A stretch of 64,000 nucleotides of DNA. It comes from an uncultured Alphaproteobacteria bacterium. Its GTDB lineage: Bacteria; Pseudomonadota; Alphaproteobacteria; JAPOUT01; G958296285. Of this stretch, positions 37,705 to 47,002 are shown piece by piece. Each line of letters starts with the position of its first letter. Within the stretch, counting starts at the first letter, position 1. The position numbers and the translations under genes are program-made. The stretch is from NCBI GenBank assembly GCA_958296285.1, contig OY282459.1:62001-126000 (forward strand), read 5' to 3'. Below the pieces are notes generated by a model. The model saw only the letters and a program-made list of their open reading frames with translations. It was not told the origin of the DNA and searched no databases.

Positions 37705-38916
37705 ATGGATCTGTCCTACGGAAAAGACTATGAGGCGTTCCGCGCCGAAACGCGCGCCTTTCTGAAAAACCACGCCGACAAGCATCCTTCGCAGAATCGC
37801 TATGACGGCTTCACGAAAAGCTCCCGCGCATGGCAAAAAACCCTGATCGCGCATGGCTACGCGGCGCGGACGATTCCGAAAGACTATGGCGGCTTCGGCG
37901 CGGAGCCTGACATCTTAAAGAGCCGCATCATCGCCGAGGAGTTCGTCAAAGCCGGCGCGCCGATGGGGTTTCAGAATCAGGGCATCTCCATGCTCGTCCC
38001 GACTCTGTTGGAGCTTGGCACAGAAGAGCAGAAGAAACGCTACATCCCGCCGACCATAAAGGGCGAGATGGTTTGGTGTCAGGGCTATTCCGAGCCGAAT
38101 GCAGGGAGCGATTTGGCAGGGCTTCAGACTCGCGGCGTGGAGGACGGAGACGATTTCGTCATCAACGGGCAGAAGATTTGGACAAGCACGGCGCAAATCG
38201 CCGACATGATGTTCTGCCTCGTCCGCACCGAGCCTGACGCGCCGAAGCACGCCGGCATCAGCTATATTCTGATCCCGATGACGACGCCGGGCTTGGACGT
38301 CCGCCCTCTCACCACGATGACGGGGCGGCCGGAGTTCAACGAGGTCTTCTTCACCGATGTTCGCGTGCCGAAGAAGAATCTTGTCGGCAGGCGGGGCGAA
38401 GGCTGGTTTGTCGCCAACGCCACGCTAAAGCATGAGCGCGGGATGCTCGGCAATCCGAACATATCGGAGAATCGCTTGGCGGGGGTCGTTAGGCTGATGG
38501 AGGAGGAAACCGAAGACGGCGCGCGCGTCATGGAGAATCCCGTCTTCCGCGACAGGCTGGCGGCGCTTCAGGGGCGCGTCATGGCGATGCGCTATCACGG
38601 AATGCGGCTTCTGACTCACAGCATTAAGGGGACGGATCCCGGCGTCGCCGGCATGATCGTCAAATTGCAGGGCTGCGAGCTCAATCATCAGCTGGCGGCG
38701 CTCGCGATAGACGTGATGGGCGAGATGGGCGTCCTTTACGAAGACAGTCCGCATATCCGCGCCGATGGCAGCTGGCAGTGGAGTTTCATGTATGATTTGG
38801 GATTGATCATCGGCGGCGGGACGGCGCAGATTCAGAAGAACATCATCGCCGAGCGGGGCTTGGGTCTGCCGCGCGGCGACAAAGAGCCTGTCCCCGTCCG
38901 CGCGGCGGCCAGATAG
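37705..38916 (+). CDS. Acyl-CoA dehydrogenase, catalytic-type subunit
   Basis: The 403-residue product is a flavoprotein of the acyl-CoA dehydrogenase superfamily. It shows CQGYSEPNAGSDLAGLQT, the FAD-binding WTSTAQIADMMF, and the C-terminal GGGTAQIQKNIIAERGLGLP. An acidic residue in LKHERGML is placed like the base of isovaleryl-type enzymes, whereas the IYEGT-type glutamate is replaced by glycine. GGGAGGAGA precedes the ATG. The next gene encodes a second dehydrogenase-like chain 14 bases downstream, an arrangement known for heteromeric (alpha2beta2) enzymes such as PimC/PimD and FadE28/FadE29. Substrate unknown, perhaps a steroid-side-chain or dicarboxyl-CoA type acyl chain. Confidence 0.92.
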   Translation: MDLSYGKDYEAFRAETRAFLKNHADKHPSQNRYDGFTKSSRAWQKTLIAHGYAARTIPKDYGGFGAEPDILKSRIIAEEFVKAGAPMGFQNQGISMLVPTLLELGTEEQKKRYIPPTIKGEMVWCQGYSEPNAGSDLAGLQTRGVEDGDDFVINGQKIWTSTAQIADMMFCLVRTEPDAPKHAGISYILIPMTTPGLDVRPLTTMTGRPEFNEVFFTDVRVPKKNLVGRRGEGWFVANATLKHERGMLGNPNISENRLAGVVRLMEEETEDGARVMENPVFRDRLAALQGRVMAMRYHGMRLLTHSIKGTDPGVAGMIVKLQGCELNHQLAALAIDVMGEMGVLYEDSPHIRADGSWQWSFMYDLGLIIGGGTAQIQKNIIAERGLGLPRGDKEPVPVRAAAR

Positions 38917-38930
38917 AGGAGGCGGGTCTC

Positions 38931-40016
38931 ATGGAGTTCGCGCTTTCCGAAACGCAATATATGCTTCAAGAGAGCGTCAAGGGCGCGCTGTCGCGCCGCG
39001 CCTCATTAGAGGCGCTTCGCGCCATGACCGACACGGGCGAAGGGCGAGACGCGCTGGAGGCGTCTCTTAAAGAGCTGGCGCTCTCGGCGCTCATTCCGCC
39101 TGAAGAGGCGGGCGGCGCCGGGCTGGGCTTGCTGGAGGCGGCGCTTGTGCAGCAATCTCTTGGGAGTCATGCCGCGCCCTTCTCTTTCGCGGCGCGGTCG
39201 GTCTTGACGCCTCTCGCCGTCATGGAAGCGGGAACGCAGGCGCAGAAGGCGGAGTGGCTGCCCAAAATCGCCGAGGGAGAGATGCGCGGGGCGCTCGCCC
39301 TCTCGGAAAAATCCGGCGCGAGGGAAGACGCCAAAATCACCGAGAAAAACGGACGGCTCAATGGCCGCGCCCTCTTCGTCATGGAGGCGGAGGACGCGAC
39401 CCACATTCTGACCGCCTCGCAGGACGGCAGGCTTTTTCTCGCGCCAAAGAATCAAAAGACCGTCAAAATCGCAGGCCTAAAAACGATAGACGGAACGCGG
39501 AGCTTCGCCGAATGTCTCTTTGAGAATGCCGAAGCCGAGCCTTTGTCCGGCGAGAATGCGCGGGGGCGATCTTTGGCGCTTATCCTGTCCGCGGCGCGCA
39601 TTTTGGAGAGCGCCGACATGCTGGGCGCGTCCGAGACGCTTCTTCATATGGCGGTGGATTACGCGAAAGTCAGGAAGCAGTTCGGGAAACTGATCGGCTC
39701 TTTTCAGGCGGTCAAGCATCTTTGCGCCGAGATGGTCGCCGAGCTTGAGCCTGCGCGGGCGCTGCTATGGTTCGCCGCGCATGATTTCGGCGAGAATCCT
39801 GACGCCGCGCCGTTGAACGGCTGCATCGTGAAAGCGCATATGGCGGATGTGGCGCGCATGGTCTCGCGCAAGGCGACCGAGGTTCATGGCGGGATGGGCT
39901 TCGCGCAAGAATCGGGCGTGCATTTTTTCTTCAAGCGGATTGGCGTCAGCATTCAGTGTTTGGGCGGCCCCGCCTATCTGCGCGGAGAAGCCGCGCGGAT
40001 GCAGGGCTGGGCTTGA
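38931..40016 (+). CDS. Acyl-CoA dehydrogenase, second subunit of a likely heteromer
   Basis: The 361-residue product has the superfamily N-terminal helical domain and a C-terminal domain with YAKVRKQFGKLIGSFQAVKHLCAEM, the FAD-contacting RKQFG and FQA stretches. The glutamate expected at the isovaleryl-type base position is absent (SAARILESADMLGA is not aligned with one). The middle beta domain is short. It looks like the non-catalytic or structural partner of the preceding gene, and the pair is translated in one operon (14 bases apart). The ABC exporter starts 6 bases after the stop, so it may belong to the same unit. Confidence 0.88.
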   Translation: MEFALSETQYMLQESVKGALSRRASLEALRAMTDTGEGRDALEASLKELALSALIPPEEAGGAGLGLLEAALVQQSLGSHAAPFSFAARSVLTPLAVMEAGTQAQKAEWLPKIAEGEMRGALALSEKSGAREDAKITEKNGRLNGRALFVMEAEDATHILTASQDGRLFLAPKNQKTVKIAGLKTIDGTRSFAECLFENAEAEPLSGENARGRSLALILSAARILESADMLGASETLLHMAVDYAKVRKQFGKLIGSFQAVKHLCAEMVAELEPARALLWFAAHDFGENPDAAPLNGCIVKAHMADVARMVSRKATEVHGGMGFAQESGVHFFFKRIGVSIQCLGGPAYLRGEAARMQGWA

Positions 40017-40022
40017 CGCTCC

Positions 40023-41870
40023 ATGGCGATGGCGGCGGAGGAAGCGCTTTCGCGCCCCAAAGGGCGCAATCTTCGCCCGCTTCTGCGACTCTTTCCTTTC
40101 TTAAAACCCTATCGGCGCATGGTGATTGGAGCGGGCGCGGCGCTTCTTGTGGCGGCGGCGGCGACTTTGGCGATCCCGCTCGCCTTCCGAGAGGTCATAG
40201 ATCACGGCTTCTCGTCTGACAATCCGGAACTGATCTCGCGGACATTTCTTTTCTGCATCGCTCTAGCCTTCCTGCTCGCTCTTGCGACCGCGGCGCGCTT
40301 CTATGCCGTCACGTGGCTGGGCGAGCGAATCGTGACCGATCTGCGCCACGCCGTCTTCGCCCATATGCTCGCCATGGAGCCCAGTTTCTTTGAGACGATC
40401 AGGACGGGCGAGGTGGTCTCGCGCCTTTCCGCCGACACGGTTTTGATACGCACTGTCCTCGCCTCTTCCGCCTCCATCGCTTTGAGAAATTCCGTCCTTT
40501 TGGTCGGCGCCGGCGCGATGCTCGTCATCACGAGTCCTTTTTTGTCAAGCCTCGTCCTTCTGATCATCCCGCTGATCGCGCTGCCGCTTCTCGCCATTGG
40601 GCGCTTCATCAGAAATCTCTCGCGCCGCGCGCAGGACAAGCTCGCCCGCACAGGCGCTTTCGCCGCCGAGACGCTGGGCGCGGTAGAGACCGTCCAATCG
40701 CTCTCTTTTGAGAGAGCCGCCAAAAACCATTTCCACAGCGCCCTCCATCAAGCCTTTGACGCGGCGCGGCATCGGATCATGGCGCGCGCGCTCTTGACAG
40801 CGCTGATCATCTTTTTGGTCTTGACGGCGATCGCCGCCGTTCTTTGGCGCGGCGCGCATGACGTGCTGGAAGGAACGATCACGGCGGGGCTGTTGGGGCA
40901 GTTCATCTTTTACGCGGTTCTCGCCTCCGGGAGTCTGGCTTCTCTTGGCGAAGTCTGGGGCGAGATGCAGCTGGCGGCGGGGGCGAGCGGGCGGCTCTTT
41001 GAGCTGATGGATTCGCGCCCCCGAATCCATTCTCCCGCCCGCCCAAAGTCTCCGCCCGAGCCTGTTCAAGGGCATATTCGCTTTGAGAAGGTCTCCTTCG
41101 CCTATCCCTCCCGCCCGGACATCCATGCCGTCCGCAATGTCTCTTTGGAGGTGAAGCCGGGCGAGACGGTCGCGCTTGTCGGGCCGTCGGGCGGCGGCAA
41201 GACGACTCTCTTTTATCTCCTTGAGCGTTTTGACGATCCGACCGAAGGGCGAATCTTTTTGGACGGCGTGGATTTGCGCCAGATGGATCCGCAGGCGCTC
41301 CGCCGCCATTACGCCGCCGTTCTGCAAGACCCCGTTCTTTTCAGCATGAGCATCGCCGAGAATATCCGCTTTGGCTTGACCGACATATCCGATGACGCCA
41401 TTCGCCGCGCCGCGAAACAAGCCCAAGCGCATGATTTCATTATGAAACTCCCGCAGGGCTACGACACAGTGATTGGCGAGCGCGGGCGGACTCTCTCAGG
41501 CGGACAAAAGCAGCGCCTCGCCATCGCCCGCGCCTTCATCCGCCACGCGCCGGTCATTTTGATGGACGAGGCGACGAGCGCGTTGGATTCCGAAAATGAG
41601 GGTCTGATCCAAGAGGCTATGGCGGAACTTGCCGACGGTCGCGCCGTCATGATCATCGCGCATCGGCTTGCCACCGCCAAGCGCGCCGATCGCATCACCA
41701 TCATGGAGGAGGGGCGAATTCTCGCCGAAGGAGAGCATGAAATTCTGCTAAAAGAGAATGCCCTCTATGCCCGTCTCGTGGAGCGGCAAACGCTCCATGA
41801 CGCGCGCGAGATCGGCGAGCCGTCTCCCATCGCTTCAGAAAAACCTTACGCGAAGGAAAAATCCCTATGA
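40023..41870 (+). CDS. ABC exporter, ATPase and permease fused (MsbA/LmrA type)
   Basis: The 615-residue product is a half-transporter: an N-terminal transmembrane domain of six helices (about 35-320) and a C-terminal nucleotide-binding domain with Walker A GPSGGGKTT near 390, signature LSGGQKQRLAIARAF, Walker B VILMDEATSALD and switch His (IAHRLA). Homologues export lipids, drugs or peptides, so cargo cannot be stated. The start overlaps no gene but lies 6 bases after the dehydrogenase stop. The next gene overlaps this stop by 4 bases (ATGA). It probably acts as a homodimer in the inner membrane. Confidence 0.92.
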   Translation: MAMAAEEALSRPKGRNLRPLLRLFPFLKPYRRMVIGAGAALLVAAAATLAIPLAFREVIDHGFSSDNPELISRTFLFCIALAFLLALATAARFYAVTWLGERIVTDLRHAVFAHMLAMEPSFFETIRTGEVVSRLSADTVLIRTVLASSASIALRNSVLLVGAGAMLVITSPFLSSLVLLIIPLIALPLLAIGRFIRNLSRRAQDKLARTGAFAAETLGAVETVQSLSFERAAKNHFHSALHQAFDAARHRIMARALLTALIIFLVLTAIAAVLWRGAHDVLEGTITAGLLGQFIFYAVLASGSLASLGEVWGEMQLAAGASGRLFELMDSRPRIHSPARPKSPPEPVQGHIRFEKVSFAYPSRPDIHAVRNVSLEVKPGETVALVGPSGGGKTTLFYLLERFDDPTEGRIFLDGVDLRQMDPQALRRHYAAVLQDPVLFSMSIAENIRFGLTDISDDAIRRAAKQAQAHDFIMKLPQGYDTVIGERGRTLSGGQKQRLAIARAFIRHAPVILMDEATSALDSENEGLIQEAMAELADGRAVMIIAHRLATAKRADRITIMEEGRILAEGEHEILLKENALYARLVERQTLHDAREIGEPSPIASEKPYAKEKSL

Positions 41871-42922
41871 AACCCTTTCTTTTGATCCTCTTGGCGATCT
41901 TTATCGGCTTTGTGATCTTCGCCGCTCTGTCTTTGGCGCGTTTGTCCGGCGCGTTTGACGAAGGTTCCGCGCCGCATGGCTATGAAGATTGTCAATCTGT
42001 TCCGGCGCCCATCGGCGCGGAAGACATCGCTTTTGACCCAAAAACCGGTCTCGCCTATCTCTCCGCTTATGACAGGAACAGAGCGGCGGCCGATGACACT
42101 CTGCGCGGCGGAATTTATCTCTTGGATCCGAGCGCGCAAGACCCGAAGCCTCAAACCGTCACGCCCGCCGAGCCGCGAGACTTCCGCCCTCACGGCGTTT
42201 CGCTTCACAGACAGGGCGAGGAGGCTCGGCTTTTCGTCATCAATCATCGGGCGTCTGGCGAGCATAGCGTGGAGCTTTTTCGCATCACGGCGGAGAACGC
42301 GCTTGAGCATCTGAAGACTCTCCGCGATCCCGCCTTCCTCTACCCCAACGACATCGCCGCTCTTGACGGGACGCGTTTTTATATGACGAACAATTTCGGC
42401 ACGAGTTCCGCTTTTGGAAATGCGGCGGAGGTTCTGCTGCGGCTGCCTTTCTCCAACCTCGTCTATTTTGACGGCGAGAAGGCGGAGGTCGCCGCCGATG
42501 GTCTTCGCTTCGCCAATGGAATCCATCTGAGCGATGACGGGGAGACGCTTTATGTCGCCGAATGGACAGGCAGAGCGCTCCGCCTTTATCGCAGGAATGG
42601 AGACGGCAGCCTCGCTCTCCAACAGACGATAGAGACCGGCGGCAGTCCCGACAATATCTCGCAGGATGAGGAGGGCGCGCTTTATCTGCCGACTCATGCG
42701 AGTCTTTTTGGCGTCATCGCGCTTGGCGCGGATGAGAACGCCATCGCGCCGACAAGGGTTCTCAAAATCACGCCGCCCGATCACGGATTAGAGGAAATCT
42801 ATTATGAGGAGGGGAATAAGATTTCCGCCGCGACTGTGGCGGCGATTGATCGGGGCGTTATGCTGATGGGGTCTATTTTCGGCAAGAGCGTTTTGATGTG
42901 CCGCCTCGCCGAAGGGGGCTAG
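41867..42922 (+). CDS. Paraoxonase/arylesterase-like beta-propeller with intact calcium site
   Basis: The 351-residue product starts with a single membrane anchor (PFLLILLAIFIGFVIFAALSL, residues 3-23) followed by a beta-propeller of the PON/arylesterase family. The residues that hold calcium in mammalian paraoxonase 1 have clear counterparts: E52 and D53 (GAEDIAFD), N161 (LYPNDIAA), N217 (FANGIHL), and D262-N263 (PDNIS). The conserved FRPHGVSL is present too. Family members act as lactonases or arylesterases. The start overlaps the ABC exporter stop by 4 bases, and the paralogue follows directly. It is likely a periplasmic, anchored enzyme. Confidence 0.85.
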   Translation: MKPFLLILLAIFIGFVIFAALSLARLSGAFDEGSAPHGYEDCQSVPAPIGAEDIAFDPKTGLAYLSAYDRNRAAADDTLRGGIYLLDPSAQDPKPQTVTPAEPRDFRPHGVSLHRQGEEARLFVINHRASGEHSVELFRITAENALEHLKTLRDPAFLYPNDIAALDGTRFYMTNNFGTSSAFGNAAEVLLRLPFSNLVYFDGEKAEVAADGLRFANGIHLSDDGETLYVAEWTGRALRLYRRNGDGSLALQQTIETGGSPDNISQDEEGALYLPTHASLFGVIALGADENAIAPTRVLKITPPDHGLEEIYYEEGNKISAATVAAIDRGVMLMGSIFGKSVLMCRLAEGG

Positions 42923-44104
42923 ATGGCGGCGCGCTTCTTTCAAGCGATTTGGGGATTTTTTACCGCCGCTTGGATGATCTTTGTAATTTTTGGAACGCTG
43001 CTCGTTTTTTATGTATCGGTCAGAGTCTTCCTCATTGTGCTGGGGATGATCTATGACGATGTTTCGGGCGTCAAAGACCCCGAGCCGCATTATTTCGGCG
43101 CGCCTCATTCTTCGGATCAATGCCGCCCTGTCTTCGGCGTGGTCGGCGTGGAAGACGCCGTTTGGGACGAAGCCACGGGGCAAGTCTTCCTCTCCGTCTA
43201 TGACAGGGAGCAAAATCTCCCGCGAGCCACGCGGGACGGCATCTATCGCCTTGATCTCAATGACCCCAATCCCAAACTCCGAAAAGTCGCCCCCGCCGCG
43301 CCCGCCGCCGTCAGAGATTTCCATCCCAGAGGCATCGCGCTTCATCGGGAAGGCGCGGAGGCTCGCCTTTTCGCCATCAGCCATCCGATTCTTTCGGGCG
43401 GCGGCCCCCGCGTGGAAGTTTTTCGCGTGGATTCGGCGGGCGCGCTTCAGCATGAGAAAACGATCCGCTCGCCGCTCTTCGTCTCGCCCAGCGACATCGC
43501 CGCGATAGACAAAGAGCGCTTTTATCTCACCAATGATGGCTGGCGCGGATCGCGTTTCGCGGTTTCGCGGTTTTTAGAAATTTTCTTGACGCTCCCGATC
43601 GCCGATCTGGTTTATTTTGACGGGGAGGAGGGGCGCGTGATAGAGCGGTTTCTTTTTAACGCGATGGGCGTTCATTTGAGCCATGACGGGCGGACGCTTT
43701 ATGTCGCGCAAAATACGAGATTGAACTTGCTCGTTTATCAAAGAGACGCGAGGGATGACAGTTTGACCTTCAAGGAGACGATTCCTTTGGGCGCGGCGCC
43801 TGATAAAATCTCTCTGGACGCGAAGGGAAGGCTTTACGCGCCTGCTCATGCTGACATTTTCACTTCTATGCTTCTTGGCGGCGCGATGGGCAGGGAGACC
43901 CAATATAGGACGTCTGATCCGGACGCTTTGGTGCCGGCGCGGGTGTTTCGGCTGTCTCCTCCTTTTGAGGTGATTGAGGAGATTTATTATCGGGATCACA
44001 GATGGCGCGCGCCTTTGACGGTTGCGGCGGTTTATGGGGATGTGATGTTGTTGGGGGCGGCGTTGGAGGATCATATTTTGCTATGTCGGATGGGGGGGAG
44101 CTGA
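42923..44104 (+). CDS. Paraoxonase-like paralogue with substituted calcium ligands
   Basis: The 393-residue product has a longer hydrophobic N-terminus (about residues 8-42) and the same propeller as its neighbour, with E77-D78 in VEDAVWD and D294 kept. Three metal ligands are replaced: the PND asparagine by S190 (SPSDIAA), the ANG asparagine by M248 (NAMGVHL), and the DN asparagine by K295 (PDKIS). The fold is probably kept but the catalytic calcium site seems lost, so it may bind rather than cleave, or act as partner of the first protein. It is adjacent to the intact gene with no gap. Its 3' third is strongly G+T-rich, next to element B. Confidence 0.85.
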   Translation: MAARFFQAIWGFFTAAWMIFVIFGTLLVFYVSVRVFLIVLGMIYDDVSGVKDPEPHYFGAPHSSDQCRPVFGVVGVEDAVWDEATGQVFLSVYDREQNLPRATRDGIYRLDLNDPNPKLRKVAPAAPAAVRDFHPRGIALHREGAEARLFAISHPILSGGGPRVEVFRVDSAGALQHEKTIRSPLFVSPSDIAAIDKERFYLTNDGWRGSRFAVSRFLEIFLTLPIADLVYFDGEEGRVIERFLFNAMGVHLSHDGRTLYVAQNTRLNLLVYQRDARDDSLTFKETIPLGAAPDKISLDAKGRLYAPAHADIFTSMLLGGAMGRETQYRTSDPDALVPARVFRLSPPFEVIEEIYYRDHRWRAPLTVAAVYGDVMLLGAALEDHILLCRMGGS

Positions 44105-44106
44105 CG

Positions 44107-44450
44107 GCATAGAAGCTGAAAGTGAAGGGGGGTTTGGGGGGCTTGCCCCCCAAAAAAAACCAAGCGGGCGAAGCCCGCTATAGTCGGCGGGCGTGGCGAA
44201 ACGAAGCAAACGCAGCCGAGCGTAGCGAGGCAAGTTTGCGAGAAAGCCCGCCGACCCCCCTGCATCGCGTGAGCTCTTGCGAGCAGGGGGCGCGTGGGTG
44301 GGTCGCATTTGCTCGCTTCGCGTTGCTTCGCTCGCAAATGCTTTTTTCCCACCCACCCACGCGTTTCGGGGGGGATTCCCCCCCGATCCCCCTCTTTTTT
44401 TGGGGGGCTAGCCCCCCAAACCCCCCTTCACGGGAGCGCGGCAGCGACCC
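44107..44450. repeat. Stem-loop mosaic element B (about 340 bp, inverted relative to A)
   Basis: This fills the 347-base gap between the second paraoxonase-like gene and the convergent OmpA-type gene. The module order is the reverse complement of element A: end hairpin, CGGGC/GCCCG hairpin, TCGGCGGGC stem, CCCCCTGC stem, the ACGCG/CGCGT long stem with GCATTTGC/GCAAATGC, CGGGGGGG stem, end hairpin. The inverted ends are about 37 bp with one mismatch. Its left outer flank (GCATAGAAGCTGAAAGTGAA) matches the right end of element C, and its right flank (CGGGAGCG) matches element A. The plus strand flips from G+T to A+C across it. Confidence 0.9.
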
Positions 44451-44451
44451 G

Positions 44452-45492
44452 CTAGCCCGGCGTCAGCCTGAACTCAATCCGCCGATTGCGCTGATACGCC
44501 GCCGCGCTCCTCCCACGATCCAAAGGACGAAACTCCCCAAACCCCGCCGCCATCAAACGCTCCGGCGGAATGCCCTGCAAAATCAAATACTCCACAACCG
44601 AAATCGCCCGACCCGCCGACAAATGCCAATTGGACGGAAAAAACTCCGTGAAAATAGGCGCGGAATCCGTATGACCATCCACGCGCAAAACCCAAGAAAC
44701 AGACGAGGGAATCTCCCCGCGAACCTCATTCAACGCCTGCGCCACCTGCCTAAGCTCCCATCGCCCGCGCGCGCTGATGTCAGCAGAGCCGGAAGCGAAA
44801 AGAACCTCAGACTCCAAAATAAAACGATCCCCAACAATCCGAAAACCCTTCCGCCCCTTCAACAAATTCCGAAGAGACGCCAAAAACGCCGAGCGATGCC
44901 GCGCCAACTCCTGAACCTTCTGCGCCAACGCCGTGTTCAACCGCTTGCCCAACTCGGCAATCCGCGCCTCGCTCTCCTTGTCGCGGCGCTCGGACGCCTC
45001 TAACGCCGCCTGCAAAGACCCCAATTGCCGCCGAAGAGCCGCCAACTGCCGATTCAATCGGGCGACCTCCTGTCTCGCCGCCCGCGCGGACGCCCTCTCC
45101 TCAACAAGCGCCGCCTCCATAGCCGCGCCGCCCTCCGACTCCGCCGCCGCCCCGTCAAGAAGAGACGACAGACGCCCCTTCTCGGCGCGCTCCTCATTTA
45201 AAGTCTCCGACAAAAGAGCGATCCTCTCGTCAGACTCCGCCTTCTCGCGCCTCTCAAGAGCGAGAAGATCAGTCAGTTCCGCGATCTGTCGGCGAAGATA
45301 AGAGAGCGCGTCATCCTGTCCGCTCAACTGCCGCGACAGCAAATACTCCCCAAGCACAAAAAGACATAAAAGAAACGTCACCAAAAGCAGAAGAACCGTC
45401 AGCGCATCCACAAAGCCGGGCCAAAAATCAAAAGCGCCCCCGCCCCCGCGACCGCCGCGCCCGCGCCGAACTCTTGACGATGCGGCAATCAT
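44452..45492 (-). CDS. OmpA/MotB-type peptidoglycan-binding protein
   Basis: The 346-residue product has an N-terminal membrane segment (about residues 28-47, AFDFWPGFVDALTVLLLLVTFLLCLF), a long coiled coil (about 60-200, heptad-rich with many Ala, Glu and Arg), and a C-terminal OmpA-like domain with FASGSADIS, VDGHTDSAP and RNRRIEFRL. Such proteins pair with an ExbB/MotA-like proton channel, and the partner lies directly upstream, overlapping by 4 bases. Pairs like this probably anchor a proton-driven motor to the cell wall, but the task is not known. It lies just right of element B, is A+C-biased on the plus strand, and converges on the paraoxonase gene. Confidence 0.9.
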   Translation of the reverse strand: MIAASSRVRRGRGGRGGGGAFDFWPGFVDALTVLLLLVTFLLCLFVLGEYLLSRQLSGQDDALSYLRRQIAELTDLLALERREKAESDERIALLSETLNEERAEKGRLSSLLDGAAAESEGGAAMEAALVEERASARAARQEVARLNRQLAALRRQLGSLQAALEASERRDKESEARIAELGKRLNTALAQKVQELARHRSAFLASLRNLLKGRKGFRIVGDRFILESEVLFASGSADISARGRWELRQVAQALNEVRGEIPSSVSWVLRVDGHTDSAPIFTEFFPSNWHLSAGRAISVVEYLILQGIPPERLMAAGFGEFRPLDRGRSAAAYQRNRRIEFRLTPG

Positions 45493-46214
45493 CGGCTCTC
45501 TCTGTCGCTCTCAGCCCGCGCCATCAGCCACTCCTCCATCTCATTATGAAAACGATTCTGCGCCTGCCCCAATTGCAGATCCAAAAACCCCAAAATCAGC
45601 GAGCCGCCTAAGCCAAACAAAGACGAGGAAAAAGCCGTCCCCATGCCCGCCAACGGCTCTTGAAGACCGCTTATCAGCTCGGCGAAAAGGGTTCCGGCTT
45701 CGCGTCCGCCTGCGTCCAGCTGCGCGATCAGCGCGCCAATGGAGGAGACCGTCGTCAGAAGACCCCAAAAAGTCCCTAAAAGCCCCAGAAAGACGAGCAG
45801 TCCGACCATATAGCGCAAAATCTCGCGGGACTCCCCAAGCCGACCCTCAATGGACGCCAAAACGGAAGGCAGAGACGATGCGCCAATGCGCATCTCTTCA
45901 TCCTCATCGTCAAAAAATGCGCGGAGCGGACTGAGAGCCTCGGGCAGGCGCGACAAAATCTCGCCCGTCTCGGCGCGATCGTCATTGACCCACCGCGCCA
46001 AGCCCCATAGACGAAAAGTCTGGCGCAGCGCGTAAAGAATCCCGAAAAAGAGAACCCCGACAATCAGACCATTCAAGCCGGGATTCGCGAAAAAAAACGC
46101 CTCAATCCGACCAGAGGGATAAGCCAAAATGACAAGAAGAAACCCCGTCACCGTCAGAAAAAGAACCATCCGCCACAGATAAAGGGTGGGCGGGGCTAAT
46201 CTGTCTCCGGACAT
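45489..46214 (-). CDS. MotA/TolQ/ExbB proton channel family protein
   Basis: The 241-residue product starts [16 protein letters not shown] and has about four hydrophobic segments (21-40, 47-70, 147-170 and 191-215). The C-terminal part YMVGLLVFLGLLGTFWGLLTTVSSIGALIAQL and GMGTAFSSSLFGLGGSLILGFLDL is typical of MotA/TolQ/ExbB channels. With the following OmpA-type protein it would form a proton-driven stator. I take the start at 46214 because longer frames overlap suhB in antisense-like sequence; this start overlaps the suhB stop by 19 bases. Operon order is suhB, this gene, OmpA-type gene. Confidence 0.88.
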   Translation of the reverse strand: MSGDRLAPPTLYLWRMVLFLTVTGFLLVILAYPSGRIEAFFFANPGLNGLIVGVLFFGILYALRQTFRLWGLARWVNDDRAETGEILSRLPEALSPLRAFFDDEDEEMRIGASSLPSVLASIEGRLGESREILRYMVGLLVFLGLLGTFWGLLTTVSSIGALIAQLDAGGREAGTLFAELISGLQEPLAGMGTAFSSSLFGLGGSLILGFLDLQLGQAQNRFHNEMEEWLMARAESDRESR

Positions 46215-47002
46215 CTCTCTCGCTCCTTCTCTGCCAACCGCGTCAGTTCTTGAAGAGGCGAATGCAGCGCTTCGCCGGCGGCGACAATCTCGCCCTTTTC
46301 CAGCATTTTCTCGCCGCCCGCCATGTCGCTCGCCATGCCGCCGGCTTCGCGGACGAGAACGATCCCCGCCGCCATGTCCCAAGGCGAAAGACGATCGGCG
46401 CAGCAGGCGTCAAAGCGCCCGGCGGCGACATAAGCCAAGTTCAAAGCCGCCGAGCCGGTGCGCCGTCCGCGCCCCAATCCGCGCCGCGCTAGAGATTCAT
46501 AAAGCCCGCGCCGCGCCGAGCGCCAAGGGCCAAGAGCGATCAAAATCTCCGGCCAATCTCGCGCGCCGGAAGCGCGAATCCGTCTGTCATTCAGAAAAGC
46601 GCCGCGCCCGCGCTGCGCCGAGAACATCTCATCCATCGCCGGATTATAAACGACCCCCGCCACCAAAAGACCCCGATGCTCCAAAGCCAAAGAAATGGCG
46701 AAAAAAGGAAAGCCATGCAGAAAGTTCGCCGTCCCGTCCAACGGATCCACAATCCAGCGATGATGCGGATCCTCGCCGCGAATCTCGCCGGACTCCTCCG
46801 TCAGAAAGCCGAAACCCGGACGCGCCCGCTCCAACAATTGCCGCAAAATCCGCTCAGAGCGAATATCCGCCGCCGAAACAAAATCGCCGACCCCCTTCGG
46901 ATGCCTCTGCAAATGCTCCAACTCTCCCAAATCGCGCTTCAGCGCGCGCCCCGCTTGAAACGCCGCGTCTCGCATCACGCGAATCAGAGAATCTTCCATC
47001 AT
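46196..47002 (-). CDS. suhB: Inositol monophosphatase family protein (SuhB-like)
   Basis: The 268-residue product has the family metal and phosphate site [15 protein letters not shown] near residues 83-97, and the second motif [15 protein letters not shown]. Family members dephosphorylate inositol-1-phosphate or related phosphate esters with magnesium; the E. coli member also binds ribosome-assembly factors. The start overlaps the efp stop by 4 bases (ATGA). Together with efp it forms the promoter-proximal part of a four-gene minus-strand unit ending at element B. Substrate remains open. Confidence 0.93.
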   Translation of the reverse strand: MMEDSLIRVMRDAAFQAGRALKRDLGELEHLQRHPKGVGDFVSAADIRSERILRQLLERARPGFGFLTEESGEIRGEDPHHRWIVDPLDGTANFLHGFPFFAISLALEHRGLLVAGVVYNPAMDEMFSAQRGRGAFLNDRRIRASGARDWPEILIALGPWRSARRGLYESLARRGLGRGRRTGSAALNLAYVAAGRFDACCADRLSPWDMAAGIVLVREAGGMASDMAGGEKMLEKGEIVAAGEALHSPLQELTRLAEKERERCPETD

